In this document: positions 46,154 through 54,747 of the stretch, piece after piece
Numbering within the stretch: the stretch's first letter is position 1
Layout: each line of letters begins with the position of its first letter
DNA from: Gracilimonas halophila
GTDB lineage: Bacteria > Bacteroidota > Rhodothermia > Balneolales > Balneolaceae
Assembly: GCF_042684365.1 (NCBI RefSeq)
Contig: NZ_JBHULI010000025.1
Span: 434,001 to 498,000, forward strand
Direction of reading: 5' to 3'
Length of the DNA: 64,000 nucleotides
The notes under the pieces: generated by a model
Seen by the model: the letters and a program-made list of their open reading frames with translations, nothing else
Database searches by the model: none
Told to the model about the DNA's origin: nothing
Translations under genes and position numbers: made by a program

Positions 46154-46981
46154 TTAAAAACCTCTCTTTAAAACGGCAATTCCTTTTTTACTTGGATGAT
46201 ATTCTAATTCGAAATCATCAAACTCACTCAGCCATTTTTCTACTACCATTGACTCAGAATCTCTGCCTGCATCATCAAGAATGATGACACACCTGGGAGC
46301 TAATTTTTCTTGTAATATGGGCAGGGCAGGATAACGAGACTGCGCCTGCATTTCATGGGGTGGGCCGTCCACAACCAGGATCTCAATGTTATCAACGTTC
46401 TTTAAAGCATCCGTGTCGTACCACTTCCAGTTTTTTCCATTTATAACATGATCTGTAAGGTTAGCATAATATGCTTTGGCGTAGTCCTGTAGTTGGTGAT
46501 TGTGTAGCTCAAGGTTTGTCTTTTGTCCATATTCCTTATCATGATCAAGTGAATGAGTAAATCCTTTTCCATTTTTCTGCGTAGCATAACCGCATATAAC
46601 AGTAGAAACTCCACTTCCGGCCTCAACAACCACTTCAGGTTTCAGGAGTAACAGATGTTTGAGAATGGTGGCGGCAAGGTCCGGTTTTGCAGCCCAGTGA
46701 CTCATGTAAGGAAGGGGCAATCGCAGGTCTAACAGTTTATGTATGGTAGCTAAGGCCTGGTTTTGGCGCCTTTCCTCTTCGAGATCTTCTTCAGTTTTGC
46801 GATAAATATGAAACAGCCCAAAAAATAGAAATAAGACTGAAAGGGAGATCAATAGAGTAAATCCAATTAATGGGGACAGATAGAAATAGGAAAAGGTCCC
46901 AATTAATAAGAGAATAATGGCAGGAGGATAGATGTACCAATTGTCCTCATATTTAGTCTTTATATTCTGGAAATATTTCAT
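46154..46981 (-). CDS. Membrane-anchored class I methyltransferase-like protein
   Basis: A 275-residue protein. Two adjacent hydrophobic helices (about 17-60) precede a short charged stretch and a Rossmann-like methyltransferase domain. Motif I is present as VVVEAGSGVSTVICGY, and the later parts include EILVVDGPPHE and VIILDDAG. The domain fits the class I SAM-methyltransferase fold. Attachment to the inner membrane suggests modification of a lipid- or membrane-bound sugar. The substrate cannot be told from the sequence. Confidence 0.65.
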   Translation of the reverse strand: MKYFQNIKTKYEDNWYIYPPAIILLLIGTFSYFYLSPLIGFTLLISLSVLFLFFGLFHIYRKTEEDLEEERRQNQALATIHKLLDLRLPLPYMSHWAAKPDLAATILKHLLLLKPEVVVEAGSGVSTVICGYATQKNGKGFTHSLDHDKEYGQKTNLELHNHQLQDYAKAYYANLTDHVINGKNWKWYDTDALKNVDNIEILVVDGPPHEMQAQSRYPALPILQEKLAPRCVIILDDAGRDSESMVVEKWLSEFDDFELEYHPSKKGIAVLKRGF

Positions 46982-47056
46982 TTAAAAGGGAGATGATTAA
47001 ATTTGAAAGCTATAAAAGATAGCTAAAAAATGAGAGGGAACCGTATTCGTATTTGC

Positions 47057-47962
47057 TTAAACCGATCTTTCGAGCCAGGGTTTAAATTTTTGAACCATTA
47101 AATTATTCCCTGAAAAATAGGTATGTATTAAGGCAGGCCACGGATAACCGATAAGTATTAACTGTATCACGAAAGCATCAAAGCGAATATTCATAGAAAG
47201 GGTGATCCCAAGATGCATCCCGATGATGGCTGTGGCGATGTAAGGCCGGACCTTTTTAAACCACATCAGGAAACCAAAGAACTCAGTCAGAAACCCGATC
47301 AGCAGGATGATAGTAGCAACAGGAATGCTCAGCAAAGCCATTTGTTGTAAAAAATTAGGAGAAAAGGCGCCTTCTCTCGACAGAATATCTGTTCCTTTTT
47401 CTCCGATCCACAGCCAAAGATGTCTTCCATCAGCCCATAATATTCCGGTGCCTATCAGTTTTGAGATCGCGGCAGTGAAATAACCTAATCCTGTGAAAAA
47501 CAGAATAGCACCAAATATAAAAGCGAATCTATCCTCTGACTTGGTAAAAAATAAATTACCAACAGCGAAACTGAGTACACTTAAGCCTATCAAATTAGCA
47601 CTGTGGGGGATCTCGCCGATCGAAAACCTAGCCACGTATTGTAAATGGAACAGAACAATGATCACGGCGTAGCCCCATCGGCCTGTTACTCTGAAATAGC
47701 TGAGTACGGCGAGCACGGTTATGATGATGGCATTCCAGACAGGTAAATTATTACCATGCATGAATGAAATATCGATGTAGTTAGCAACTCCCAATGGCAG
47801 CACCACATCTATAATTTTCAGGGTATAAAGTCCCCAGTACCAGGAAAGATGAATGGTTTCAATGACGATGAACAATTCGAAAAGCTTAAAAAATAACAGG
47901 CGGGCTTCCCGGGTTTCTTCAGGATATTCAAAAAGATTTTTTTTCAGGGTATCTAACATCAT
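47057..47962 (-). CDS. HTTM-like integral membrane protein
   Basis: A 301-residue protein with about 8 membrane helices. A loop with GILWADGRHLWLWIGEKG and the spacing of its helices resemble HTTM/vitamin K-dependent carboxylase-related proteins and DoxX-like families, but I would not insist on either. The ATG overlaps the stop of the upstream gene by 4 bases (ATGA), typical of coupled translation. Confidence 0.55.
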   Translation of the reverse strand: MMLDTLKKNLFEYPEETREARLLFFKLFELFIVIETIHLSWYWGLYTLKIIDVVLPLGVANYIDISFMHGNNLPVWNAIIITVLAVLSYFRVTGRWGYAVIIVLFHLQYVARFSIGEIPHSANLIGLSVLSFAVGNLFFTKSEDRFAFIFGAILFFTGLGYFTAAISKLIGTGILWADGRHLWLWIGEKGTDILSREGAFSPNFLQQMALLSIPVATIILLIGFLTEFFGFLMWFKKVRPYIATAIIGMHLGITLSMNIRFDAFVIQLILIGYPWPALIHTYFSGNNLMVQKFKPWLERSV

Positions 47963-48453
47963 TGACTGAAATATGCAGCAGAATCAAGTTTGGGGTTGTA
48001 ATAGGTAGAATCTTTTGTGAAATAGATGAAAGGGGTATAAGTGATCTCTACCTGATCTTGCTCTGAAAGCTTGCCGTTTACCTTATAAACTAAAAGGTTT
48101 TTAGTTTCAAGCTCACCTTCACCCAGCATGAAGCGTAAAGCTTGCAGCCTTTTTCTATTCCATTCTTTTGTCTTAACTACGAAATTAGAAAAATCAATTT
48201 GATCAACACCTATATTTTTAGTTCCAATAGGATTACCTTCAATATCATCTAAACCGGTAATATCCCAGTCGATATCTTTTTGTGAAGGTGGTATTTCCGT
48301 CAGTAAGGCTCTTGTCCAGGGATTTCCCGCCTGAGAAAACATAGGATAAATACTGAATGGCCAAAATTCACCAAGATGAGTAGCCACAAGAAGTGCGTTT
48401 ACCAAAAAAACAACTCCCAATACGCGCATGGCTTTTTTTGAATTCGTCTTCAT
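47959..48453 (-). CDS. Single-helix exported protein coupled to the HTTM-like gene
   Basis: A 164-residue protein: basic N-terminus, one hydrophobic helix (residues 10-27, probably an anchor or uncleaved signal), then a soluble region of about 130 residues with alternating strands. No domain is recognised. Its stop overlaps the HTTM-like start by 4 bases, so I infer that it works with that protein. Confidence 0.6.
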   Translation of the reverse strand: MKTNSKKAMRVLGVVFLVNALLVATHLGEFWPFSIYPMFSQAGNPWTRALLTEIPPSQKDIDWDITGLDDIEGNPIGTKNIGVDQIDFSNFVVKTKEWNRKRLQALRFMLGEGELETKNLLVYKVNGKLSEQDQVEITYTPFIYFTKDSTYYNPKLDSAAYFSQ

Positions 48454-48605
48454 TAAGTAATTAATAAGTTTTAGCTTAAAATAAAGTTTTAAGTAGTTTT
48501 TGTTGTAAAATTGGCATCAAATTAATTCGTACCCAAATGCGTTAGTTAACCGGAGATCAAACTTTTTTACTCTCATTATCTGCCAAAAAAATTAGTAAGT
48601 AAACT

Positions 48606-49340
48606 ATGATAATAAGGACATTCCTTTTTTTGATGATTTTAACGTCAATCAATTCTATAATATATGCACAAAATGAAACATTTGTCATTGAAAACTTTGA
48701 GGATGAAACCATAGATTCTTTGCCCAAAGGATGGTATAACATGAGAGGAGAAGCCCAGCCTTATACCTACACCGGTGAAAACAGAGCGGCTTATAAATAC
48801 TCGATCCAGGAAGAGGATGGAAATAAATTCCTGCGATATGAAGGGGTGATAGCAAAGCACCTTAATTTTCCGCTTATTGATAAAGAAGGAGTGAATATCA
48901 AAGAGACTCCAATTCTATCCTGGAAATGGAGAGTGTATGATATCCCGGAAGGAGGTAATGAGGATTCCAAAGACCGGAATGATGTTGCGGTAAGTATATA
49001 TGTGGTTTTTGAGATGAACAGGGTAGCACTGATAAAGAAAGTCCCCCGTTCAATCCGCTATACCTGGAGCAGCACTTTGTCGGAAGGAGCCCAATATTCA
49101 AAATTATTTGGTAATCAAAGGATCATAGTTGTTGAGTCTGGCAAAGAGAATCTCGGTGAATGGATCACATTTGAGCGAAATATTGTGCAGGATTATAAAG
49201 ATCTATTTGGTGGCAACCCGCCATCACAGCCTATCGCTATTTTAATATTAAGTGATGGTGATGATACCAGGTCTTACATAAAGGCAGACTATGATGATAT
49301 CATCCTGAAAAAGGAAAAGCCGGAAACTGATCTCAAATGA
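48606..49340 (+). CDS. DUF3047 exported protein
   Basis: A 244-residue secreted protein (signal peptide to about IYAQN). Typical DUF3047 features: FEDETIDSLPKGW near the start, TPILSWKWRVYDIPEGGNE, RNDVAVSIYVVFE, and a jelly-roll-like C-terminus with ILILSDGDDTRSYIKADYDDIIL. The family is of unknown function; the fold looks like a carbohydrate-binding sandwich. It is divergent from the HTTM pair. Confidence 0.75.
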   Translation: MIIRTFLFLMILTSINSIIYAQNETFVIENFEDETIDSLPKGWYNMRGEAQPYTYTGENRAAYKYSIQEEDGNKFLRYEGVIAKHLNFPLIDKEGVNIKETPILSWKWRVYDIPEGGNEDSKDRNDVAVSIYVVFEMNRVALIKKVPRSIRYTWSSTLSEGAQYSKLFGNQRIIVVESGKENLGEWITFERNIVQDYKDLFGGNPPSQPIAILILSDGDDTRSYIKADYDDIILKKEKPETDLK

Positions 49341-49477
49341 ACTGATCAATTTGGTTTGCAAGGAATGAATGGAAAATTGGAGGACGACGTTTTTTTAAAT
49401 TCAAAAATAAAAATTAGTAAATTAGGCACTTGTTTATCAGCGACTACATCCTATAAAGTCCGGGGCCGGATCGTTTA

Positions 49478-51973
49478 ATGAAAAATATTCTTACTCTATT
49501 AAAGCCGATACTAAAATTTAATTATTCCCATCCGTACTGGGTGATCATTGTTAGCTTGATCATTGCTGCAGTGAGTGGATTTTACGCCATTCAGCTCCGT
49601 ATTGACACCGATATTGCAAACCTGCTGCCCGAGGATAACCCCAATGTACTTGCGCTCGACAGGATGAATGAGACCGTAGGCGGGGAAACTGAGATGCAGG
49701 TGGTGATCAACTCGCCGAGTTTTGAGGCAAATAAAGCTTTTGCCGAAGACCTGATCGAGCGCTCTCTTGAGCTCTACTATCCAAGATATGAGGATAATTA
49801 TTTCAAAAGGGCAGAGTTCAGACGGGAAACGGAATTCACCAAGAATAATGCGCTGTACCTGGCCAGCGATGCCGAACTCAATGATATCATAAGCTGGCTC
49901 GAGGATGAAATTGAGCAGGCTAAAGAAGAGGCCAACCCTTTTTATTTTGACCTGGGCGATGAAGAGGAAGAAGAGGACACGAGAACCGATGACTTTGAAG
50001 AAAGTTACAACACGCTGGTTCCTACCGAGTATCCGATCAGTCCGGACAGCACCATCATGGTGGTGAAGTTTTTCCCGACCGGATCAAAGAGTGATATTCA
50101 GTATCTCGAAGATATGTTTGCGGAATATGACAACTTGCTGGCCTCTATTGAGCCGGCCACCTATCACCCCGAAATGGAAGTCCGTTTTGGAGGAAGGCTG
50201 AAGCGCCACCTCGAAGAATTGACCTCCATCATGGATGATGTGCTCGGGAGTTTTGCCACCGGGATCAGCAGTGTGATCTTATTAGTGATGTTCTATTTCT
50301 TCATCAAGAAATACCTGCATTATCGCAAAGGAACAAGGGGGCAGGGGAAATACTCGTTTTGGTCGCACGTGTTGAGGATGCCGGTACCTGTACTTGTTAT
50401 CGGAATTCCGCTGCTTATCAGTTTGGTATGGACCTTCGGCATCACCTACTTCTATCTGGGGATGTTGAATACGATGACCTCCGTGCTTTTTGTGATCCTG
50501 TTTGGCCTGGGAATTGATTACGGCATTCACTTCTATGCGCGATACATTGAGTTGAGATCGTCCGGAATGAATCCGTTTGATGCCATTATGAGGACCAACG
50601 AGAAGACCGGAGAAGCGATCGTTGTTTCGGCTTTCACCACAGCAGCCGCATTGTATATTTTGATGTTCGCTGACTTCCGCGGATTCTCCGAGTTCGGATT
50701 TATTTCAGGAACAGGGATATTGCTGGCTTTATTTGGAATGCTTTACATTATGCCGGCCTTGCTGGTCATCCTGGATGAACGCTGGAACTGGATCCTGATC
50801 AGCGATGAGAAAAAGGAAGAATATACCGGAGTACACCGATATCCGTTTTCAAAGACCATTGTTACCGTTGGTTTGGTAGCTTCCGCCGTGGTGGTTGGAT
50901 TTAGCGGGAACTTGAGCTTCCAATATGATTTTGGAGAACTGGAGCCGAAATTCCCGGAGTATGAGGAATTCAGATCCTTTGCCGGACAGGTAGAAACTTC
51001 CAGCAAAAGAAACCCGGCCTATATTGTAGCCGATAATGACGATCAGGTGCAGGAGATCACGGAGATCCTGAACGAACGTGCCCGAACCGATACCACTTCC
51101 CCCACCATTGAAAGCGTGGAAACCCTGCAGGAACGGTACCCCTCAACCGAAGCAGCCGAGCAGGAGAAATTGGAGAAAATTGCTGAGGCCAGGGAATTAC
51201 TGCAAGATCCTTTTCTTGTAGACCGGGAAGACGAAGAGCTCGATAAACTCCGTCAGGCTGCACAAACAACCGAACCTTTTGGCATCGATCAGATCCCGGA
51301 TTACCTGAAATCCCGCTTTGTAACCAAAGACGGTGAAGTTGGGCGCTTTGTGATCATCTATCCGTCCGTGGGATTATCGGATGGCCGACAGTCTATTGCT
51401 TTTAAGGATGATGTAAGTGTGGTGACCCTGGACAGCGGGGAGAAATTCTATGCAGCCAGCACCTCCATTGTGGCCGCTTCCATGTTAGACCTCATGCGCA
51501 CGGAAAGCCCGTATATGGTAGCCGCTACCTTCATTTTCATCTACTTCTTTATGCTGTTTTCCTTCCGCTCCTTCCGGTGGTCGCTTATAGCCATGCTGCC
51601 GCTGCTGGTAGGATTACTCTGGCTGTTCGGGATCATGATGATCTTTGGGCTGCAGTTCAACTTCTATAACCTGGTGGTGCTTCCTGCTATTCTGGGGATA
51701 GGGGAGGACAGTGGCGTTCACCTGGCTCACCGGTACCGAGAAGAAGGGAAGAACAGCATGTGGCAGGTTCTGTCCAGTACCGGGCAGCATATAACCATGG
51801 GCTCGGTAACCACCATGCTTGGTTTTGCGGGATTACTCTTTACCAACCACCCCGGTCTCCAATCCATAGGGATCATGGCCGTACTTGGAATTGCGATGAC
51901 CCTGCTGACCTCCATTACCTTTCTGCCCGCCCTAATCCAATGGCTGGAAGACAAAGACTGGATCCGTTTCTGA
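49478..51973 (+). CDS. MMPL/RND-superfamily exporter
   Basis: An 831-residue inner-membrane protein with the duplicated RND layout. A first helix (about 18-37) precedes a long periplasmic domain with an acidic stretch (EEEEDTRTDDFEE near 165-180), then a block of five helices. After a second periplasmic domain (about 470-680) comes a second helix block. Intramembrane GIDYGIHF and GIGEDSGVHLAHRYREEG contain the charged relay positions of the family. Substrates are typically lipids or hopanoids. Its GC content is clearly higher (53-55% in sampled lines) than that of the glycan genes just before it (about 40%). Confidence 0.85.
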   Translation: MKNILTLLKPILKFNYSHPYWVIIVSLIIAAVSGFYAIQLRIDTDIANLLPEDNPNVLALDRMNETVGGETEMQVVINSPSFEANKAFAEDLIERSLELYYPRYEDNYFKRAEFRRETEFTKNNALYLASDAELNDIISWLEDEIEQAKEEANPFYFDLGDEEEEEDTRTDDFEESYNTLVPTEYPISPDSTIMVVKFFPTGSKSDIQYLEDMFAEYDNLLASIEPATYHPEMEVRFGGRLKRHLEELTSIMDDVLGSFATGISSVILLVMFYFFIKKYLHYRKGTRGQGKYSFWSHVLRMPVPVLVIGIPLLISLVWTFGITYFYLGMLNTMTSVLFVILFGLGIDYGIHFYARYIELRSSGMNPFDAIMRTNEKTGEAIVVSAFTTAAALYILMFADFRGFSEFGFISGTGILLALFGMLYIMPALLVILDERWNWILISDEKKEEYTGVHRYPFSKTIVTVGLVASAVVVGFSGNLSFQYDFGELEPKFPEYEEFRSFAGQVETSSKRNPAYIVADNDDQVQEITEILNERARTDTTSPTIESVETLQERYPSTEAAEQEKLEKIAEARELLQDPFLVDREDEELDKLRQAAQTTEPFGIDQIPDYLKSRFVTKDGEVGRFVIIYPSVGLSDGRQSIAFKDDVSVVTLDSGEKFYAASTSIVAASMLDLMRTESPYMVAATFIFIYFFMLFSFRSFRWSLIAMLPLLVGLLWLFGIMMIFGLQFNFYNLVVLPAILGIGEDSGVHLAHRYREEGKNSMWQVLSSTGQHITMGSVTTMLGFAGLLFTNHPGLQSIGIMAVLGIAMTLLTSITFLPALIQWLEDKDWIRF

Positions 51974-51995
51974 TAAGCTAACAGCAAATTTTTGA

Positions 51996-52030
51996 TCTCC
52001 ATCTTTCGGGCCTTGCCCGGGTGATGGAGA
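51996..52030 (+). terminator. Strong hairpin after the MMPL gene
   Basis: TCTCCATC (51996-52003) pairs with GATGGAGA (52023-52030). An inner CGGGC/GCCCG stem (52007-52011 and 52015-52019) closes a 3-base loop. It starts 22 bases after the MMPL stop. A T-run is missing, so a Rho-dependent stop, an mRNA 3'-end protector or a REP-like element are all possible. Confidence 0.5.
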
Positions 52031-52086
52031 GGAGCTGCGAACTCCTTTGTTTGATCAGACTGCATTTGATACGAAACAGCCATCCA

Positions 52087-52182
52087 TCACCCCGCCTGAA
52101 GCTTTTCATACAGTTTGCCCTGCCTGACCAGCAGAAAGATGGATTCGCTGAGATCTCCGCCTAAATAATTGATTTTTCTTTT
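52087..52182 (-). pseudogene. Possible C-terminal gene remnant on the minus strand
   Basis: A 31-codon open frame (stop at 52087-52089, upstream stop at 52183-52185) reads as an amphipathic helix, INYLGGDLSESIFLLVRQGK followed by a short tail, with no start codon. Its base composition resembles the older chromosome rather than the AT-rich block that begins right after it. It looks like the tail of a gene whose front has been lost, possibly at the edge of an insertion. Family not recognised. Confidence 0.3.
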
Positions 52183-52205
52183 TTAGAAAGAATTCTGCAC
52201 ATTCT

Positions 52206-52351
52206 GGTATCATACTATGCGACGGGGTACTACGACATTCTCTTCGCATAAAAACTAAAAGAATGTACTCGGGGTCTCTAAAGACTGTTTATAGAAGATT
52301 ATATGACGTTTTATAAGATAGCCCTTGTCGCATATTAATATGTTATAGAAC
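52206..52351 (+). repeat. attC-like structured element, left flank of the broken HEPN gene
   Basis: A roughly 146-base palindromic region. TATGCGAC at 52216-52223 pairs perfectly with GTCGCATA at 52327-52334. Inside, ACATTCTCTT pairs with AAAAGAATGT (9 of 10). The right edge is GTTATAGAAC (52342-52351), the exact reverse complement of GTTCTATAAC at 53967-53976 on the other side of the gene. Layout (outer core-like box, inner stems, variable centre) is that of an integron attC site, but the 5' core box is degenerate. No integrase gene is in the window. Confidence 0.4.
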
Positions 52352-52376
52352 TTTCAGAAAAAACTAAGATTCTTAA

Positions 52377-53962
52377 TGAAGTTTAAAAAAACTGATCATT
52401 GGACAAATAAACAAAATCAGGAGGGGCTATTTTTTTCAGTCAAATTATTGACGAATCATTATTTGATTACAGTTTAGATAGTTATAAGCCTCAAGCTCTA
52501 AATACACGTTTATTATGTATAGAAGCAATTCAAACAATTTCACATATTGATAATGGATTGATTAAAAAACCAAATCTCAGGTCAATAATTGAAGAACTAA
52601 AATGGAGTTTACAATCTGATTTAGCTGCAAGATTTATACTCGACGATAAATATGAACATTACATATCTCGACTAAATATTTATTCAAATACAAATAGTCT
52701 TAAGAATGTAATTGAGCTATTATATGAGCATCTGAATGAAAAAGTTTATCTTGAAACAATAAAAAAATTGTTAATTGATAAAATACCTGATGCAAGGGAA
52801 AAAGAGGCTATTTATTCGTTAACTCATGTTTTGTTAACAGAGCTAATAAATTATGGTTACTCACCTGGTTACATTTATTACTTTAATAATAAATTTTTCT
52901 TTAATAGAAACTCAAAAGTCAGTGACACTGACCCATCTAATTTTTTCAAAAATTTTAGTTTTCAGAGGAAAAAGTTCAAGGTTATTTATAAAGGGGACAA
53001 ATTATTTACTGAATCTTTTTACGTTTTACCATCACGAAAACAGGCCGCTAATCTCTGATAAAGCATTAATAATTAATGAATATGACGGATCAAAGATTGT
53101 TCTTGAAAAGCCTCTAAAATCAATTATTAAAAAGCAGGACGTTAAACCCTTAACGGCTGTAGCAAAAGTTAAAAAGCTTTTTGATTCATTAGACTTGCCT
53201 AAAGAGACAATATTTCGGATTTCACGTGCCGTTGACCTGCATAGTGTTGCTCTTGAAACAAATGAAATTGATAATAAACTACTAAGTCTTTGGACTGCAA
53301 TTGAAACATTAATTCAAAAAGATGTATCGAGTGGAAAAGATCGAATTATTCAAATTATAGATGGTATCACTCCATTCGAAAGCAATAATTATTTCAATCG
53401 TATCCTATCTCAAATTAAGTCTGACTTTTGGCATTACGATGAAAAATTATCAAAAGATATCTTCAATAGAATTAAGATCGATAAAAAATAAAGTTTGTTA
53501 AACAATATTGCCGCTCTAATCTGTACAAAAGAAAATAAAGAAAATAGAGAGTACGCTTATTCAAAAATTAAAGACTTTCCACTATTAAGGTGGCGGATGT
53601 TTATGCTTTCAAAAACATTCGGAAATGGCAAGAATGCTTTATCACTAATTAATACACATAATCAAAAAGTGAAATGGCAAATTCGTAGAATATATAGAGT
53701 TCGAAATCTTATTTTGCACTCTGGCTTCCGACCATCTTACACAAATATTCTAGTTGAAAATTTTCATGATTATTTTGACTCATTAATGAATTCATTTATT
53801 GATTCAGCTATAAGTGAGAAAAAAATAAAGAGAATTAGCCATGGCATACTTGAATATACAATGAGGACTGAATTATATTTAGTTTTGCTAGAAAAATATA
53901 AAGACAGCGAAACTAATCTCAGCAATTATAAACAGAGTATTTTCGGTTCTAAAAGTACCTAA
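52377..53962 (+). pseudogene. Broken AT-rich gene with HEPN-like domain
   Basis: About 525 residues can be read if three lesions are allowed. The start ATG 52377 gives MKFKKTDHWTNKQNQEGLFF; a frameshift near the seven-T run at 52430-52436 then leads into SQIIDESLFDYSL. A second frameshift occurs at about 53013-53045. An in-frame TAA at 53489-53491 breaks the last part. The remaining C-terminal region contains LSLWTAIETL and RVRNLILHSG (RNLILH: Arg at 53702, His at 53717), the R-x4-H catalytic motif of HEPN RNases as in Apea-like proteins. GC is about 28-30%, far below neighbours. Likely a decayed acquired gene, possibly anti-phage or toxin related. Confidence 0.7.
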
Positions 53963-53966
53963 TCAC

Positions 53967-54095
53967 GTTCTATAACAATGCGTTTTAAATCGGACGCGGA
54001 CGGGGTGTAATGGAACTTGATTGCCAGGAATTAATTTTGCTACTTCAAAGAAATTATAATCCCCACACCGTTTAAACGCAGGGTCGATACCTAGG
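53967..54095 (+). repeat. attC-like structured element, right flank of the broken HEPN gene
   Basis: Starts with GTTCTATAAC 4 bases after the gene's stop. TGCGTTTTAAATCGG (53979-53993) then pairs with CCGTTTAAACGCA (54068-54080), with two single-base bulges. GGGGTG and CCCCAC give a further inner stem. The core-like box, long imperfect stem, about 75-base centre and total length near 130 fit integron attC sites. The expected terminal GTTRRRY is replaced by GGGTCGATACC, so the 3' box is degenerate. The YdeI-like ATG comes at 54107. Confidence 0.45.
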
Positions 54096-54106
54096 AATCT
54101 AATTTC

Positions 54107-54682
54107 ATGCCTGAACCCGATCCATCGAAAATCATGTCTTTTACAGAGCCGAAAGATCTCGGTTTGTGGCTCGAGGTGAATCATGCCACCGAAAGTGAGC
54201 TGTGGGTGAAGATATTCAAGAAAAAGACCGGCATTCCGAGCGTTACCTGGGACGAGGTTGTGTTTGAGATACTGTGCTGGGGCTGGATCGATAGCATAAA
54301 GAAGTCAATCGATGACCAAGCCTATCTCCAGCGGATCACTCAAAGAAAAGCGCGAAGTAACTGGTCGAAAAGGAACAGAGAGCATGTTGAGCGTTTGATA
54401 AACGAGGGGCGAATGAAAGAGTCTGGACTCGTGCATGTTCGTGCCGCCAAAGCAGACGGCAGATGGGAGAAAGCATATGTGGCAAGTGAAATGAAAGTAC
54501 CGGCTGATTTCCTCGAAGCACTGGAGGGCAAGCCAAAGGCGAAACAGTTTTTTGAAACGCTCATTAGATCGAGTCGCTATGTCATAGCGTACGGATTGAA
54601 AAGTGCGAAGAAACCCGAAACCAGAAAAAGGCGTTTTAAAAAATTCATAGACATGCTTGCCCGCAAAGAAAAGCCGACTTAG
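54107..54682 (+). CDS. YdeI/OmpD-associated-type protein
   Basis: A 191-residue cytoplasmic protein. It has the family pattern: LWLEVNHATESELWVKIFKK, VTWDEVVFEILCWGWIDSIKK, then the RNREHVERLINEGRM and GRWEKAYVASEMKVPADFLEALEGK blocks. The basic tail ends in KKPETRKRRFKKFIDML. Proteins of this kind have been linked to bacteriocin or peptide resistance, but their biochemical role is unknown. It starts right after an attC-like element and resembles a cassette-borne gene. Confidence 0.8.
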   Translation: MPEPDPSKIMSFTEPKDLGLWLEVNHATESELWVKIFKKKTGIPSVTWDEVVFEILCWGWIDSIKKSIDDQAYLQRITQRKARSNWSKRNREHVERLINEGRMKESGLVHVRAAKADGRWEKAYVASEMKVPADFLEALEGKPKAKQFFETLIRSSRYVIAYGLKSAKKPETRKRRFKKFIDMLARKEKPT

Positions 54683-54720
54683 CCTTCATTGGTTCTCAAA
54701 ACACATTTCAGTATATTATC

Positions 54721-54747
54721 AGTACTTTAAAAAACTTTAAATGTACC
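54721..54747 (+). promoter_or_regulatory. Imperfect inverted repeat at the antitoxin start, possible operator
   Basis: GTACTTTAAA (54722-54731) and TTTAAATGTAC (54736-54745) form an imperfect inverted repeat with a short AAAC centre, overlapping the first start codon of the antitoxin gene. YefM-type antitoxins bind palindromes with a TGTACA core, so autoregulation here is plausible. Confidence 0.35.

Noticed and set aside
51727..52083. 118-residue minus-strand frame over the end of the MMPL gene
   Set aside because: Most of it lies antisense to conserved MMPL sequence, and the part outside is a hairpin region; composition looks like a shadow.
52221..54006. Shared 8-mer GACGGGGT at 52221-52228 and 53999-54006 as a direct repeat of the insertion
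   Set aside because: An 8-base match between two short stretches is expected by chance about once; only the 10-bp inverted pair is kept.
53963..54184. 73-residue minus-strand frame across the attC-like element
   Set aside because: It overlaps the palindrome and the start of the YdeI-like gene; attC sites often give short chance frames.
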